Shown here one piece after another: positions 48,249 through 48,349 of a DNA stretch of 48,349 nucleotides. The position numbers and the translations under genes were made by a program. The notes under the pieces are model-generated. The model did no database searches, was not told where the DNA came from, and was given only the letters and a program-made list of their open reading frames with translations. Each line of letters starts with the position of its first letter. Positions within the stretch are counted from its first letter, which is position 1. The DNA comes from DASRCB01 sp035653295 (GTDB lineage Bacteria > Acidobacteriota > Terriglobia > Bryobacterales > Bryobacteraceae): positions 1 through 48,349 of the forward strand of contig DASRCB010000010.1 of NCBI GenBank assembly GCA_035653295.1, written 5' to 3'.

Positions 48249-48349
48249 GGCCGAAGGCGCGTCAGAGTCCGAGTGCGCTCATCCCAGCGATACACAAGCG
48301 CCGTTGGCGGGCCGCCGGAGCATGCAGCGCTACACGTCTGTACGGCGGC
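48245..48349 (-). CDS. C-terminal end of an unidentified gene
   Basis: On the minus strand a frame is open from the right edge for 34 codons and ends with TGA at 48247-48245, which overlaps the ATG of the amidohydrolase (ATGA). The translated tail ends LVYRWDERTRTLTRLRP. The overlap repeats the coupling pattern seen throughout the window, which supports a real gene, but 34 residues are too few to name it. Two cysteines lie four residues apart (CSAAC) near the edge. Confidence 0.5.
   Translation of the reverse strand, partial: AAVQTCSAACSGGPPTALVYRWDERTRTLTRLRP

Noticed and set aside
45450..48349. A complete restriction-modification system
   Set aside because: Only the methyltransferase and Vsr are present; the next gene is an amidohydrolase with no nuclease motif.
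1..48349. CRISPR arrays, tRNA, rRNA, prophage or insertion sequences
   Set aside because: No regularly spaced long repeats, RNA-gene signatures, integrase or transposase motifs were seen on either strand.

Overview
The window looks like chromosomal DNA of a GC-rich Gram-negative bacterium, most likely an acidobacterium near Bryobacterales/Solibacter. This is inferred from stand-alone carboxypeptidase-regulatory-like proteins, secreted cytochrome/ThuA/sugar-isomerase genes, a 'GP(V/K)TPEGK...HGL' orphan-family protein, and a meso-diaminopimelate-type division and cell-wall cluster. Genes are dense, with many ATGA, TAATG or TGATG overlaps between neighbours. I saw no rRNA, tRNA, CRISPR array, phage or IS element.

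Layout. 1-7.2 kb: start of a glycosyltransferase, a secreted protein, a purine permease, two tandem carboxypeptidase-regulatory-like proteins and a divergent SIS-domain enzyme. 7.2-15.5 kb: a zinc-ribbon membrane protein and recX, then a seven-gene leftward run: M16 peptidase, TPM protein, nucleotidyltransferase-like protein, LemA, aldehyde dehydrogenase, FAH-family dehydratase, histidine acid phosphatase. The dehydrogenase and dehydratase look like the last two steps of a Weimberg-type oxidative pentose pathway. 15.6-28.3 kb: rlmN, an orphan-family protein, a secreted cytochrome/copper-monooxygenase-like protein, a ThuA protein, a frameshifted sugar isomerase, a large unknown membrane protein, a second TIM-barrel isomerase with a metallo-hydrolase, bactofilin, and a CopD-like/YgfZ/CPBP-protease run. 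28.6-45.0 kb: a 14-gene dcw cluster on the minus strand, in transcription order mraZ, rsmH, ftsL, ftsI, murE, murF, mraY, murD, ftsW, murG, murC, ftsQ, ftsA, ftsZ, without murB or ddl. 45.2-48.3 kb: a small lipoprotein, a C5 cytosine methyltransferase with vsr, an amidohydrolase, and the tail of another gene at the right edge.

Two non-coding signals stand out. One is a family of palindromic elements (GC-rich stem-loops followed by a C-rich ...CACA tail), present at least six times; two copies encode the first residues of secreted proteins. The other is five GTGG direct repeats at 10-11 bp steps in front of mraZ, which match an MraZ operator and argue that the gene starts later than its longest reading frame. 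Family assignments rest on motifs read by eye and on remembered family features; no database search was possible.
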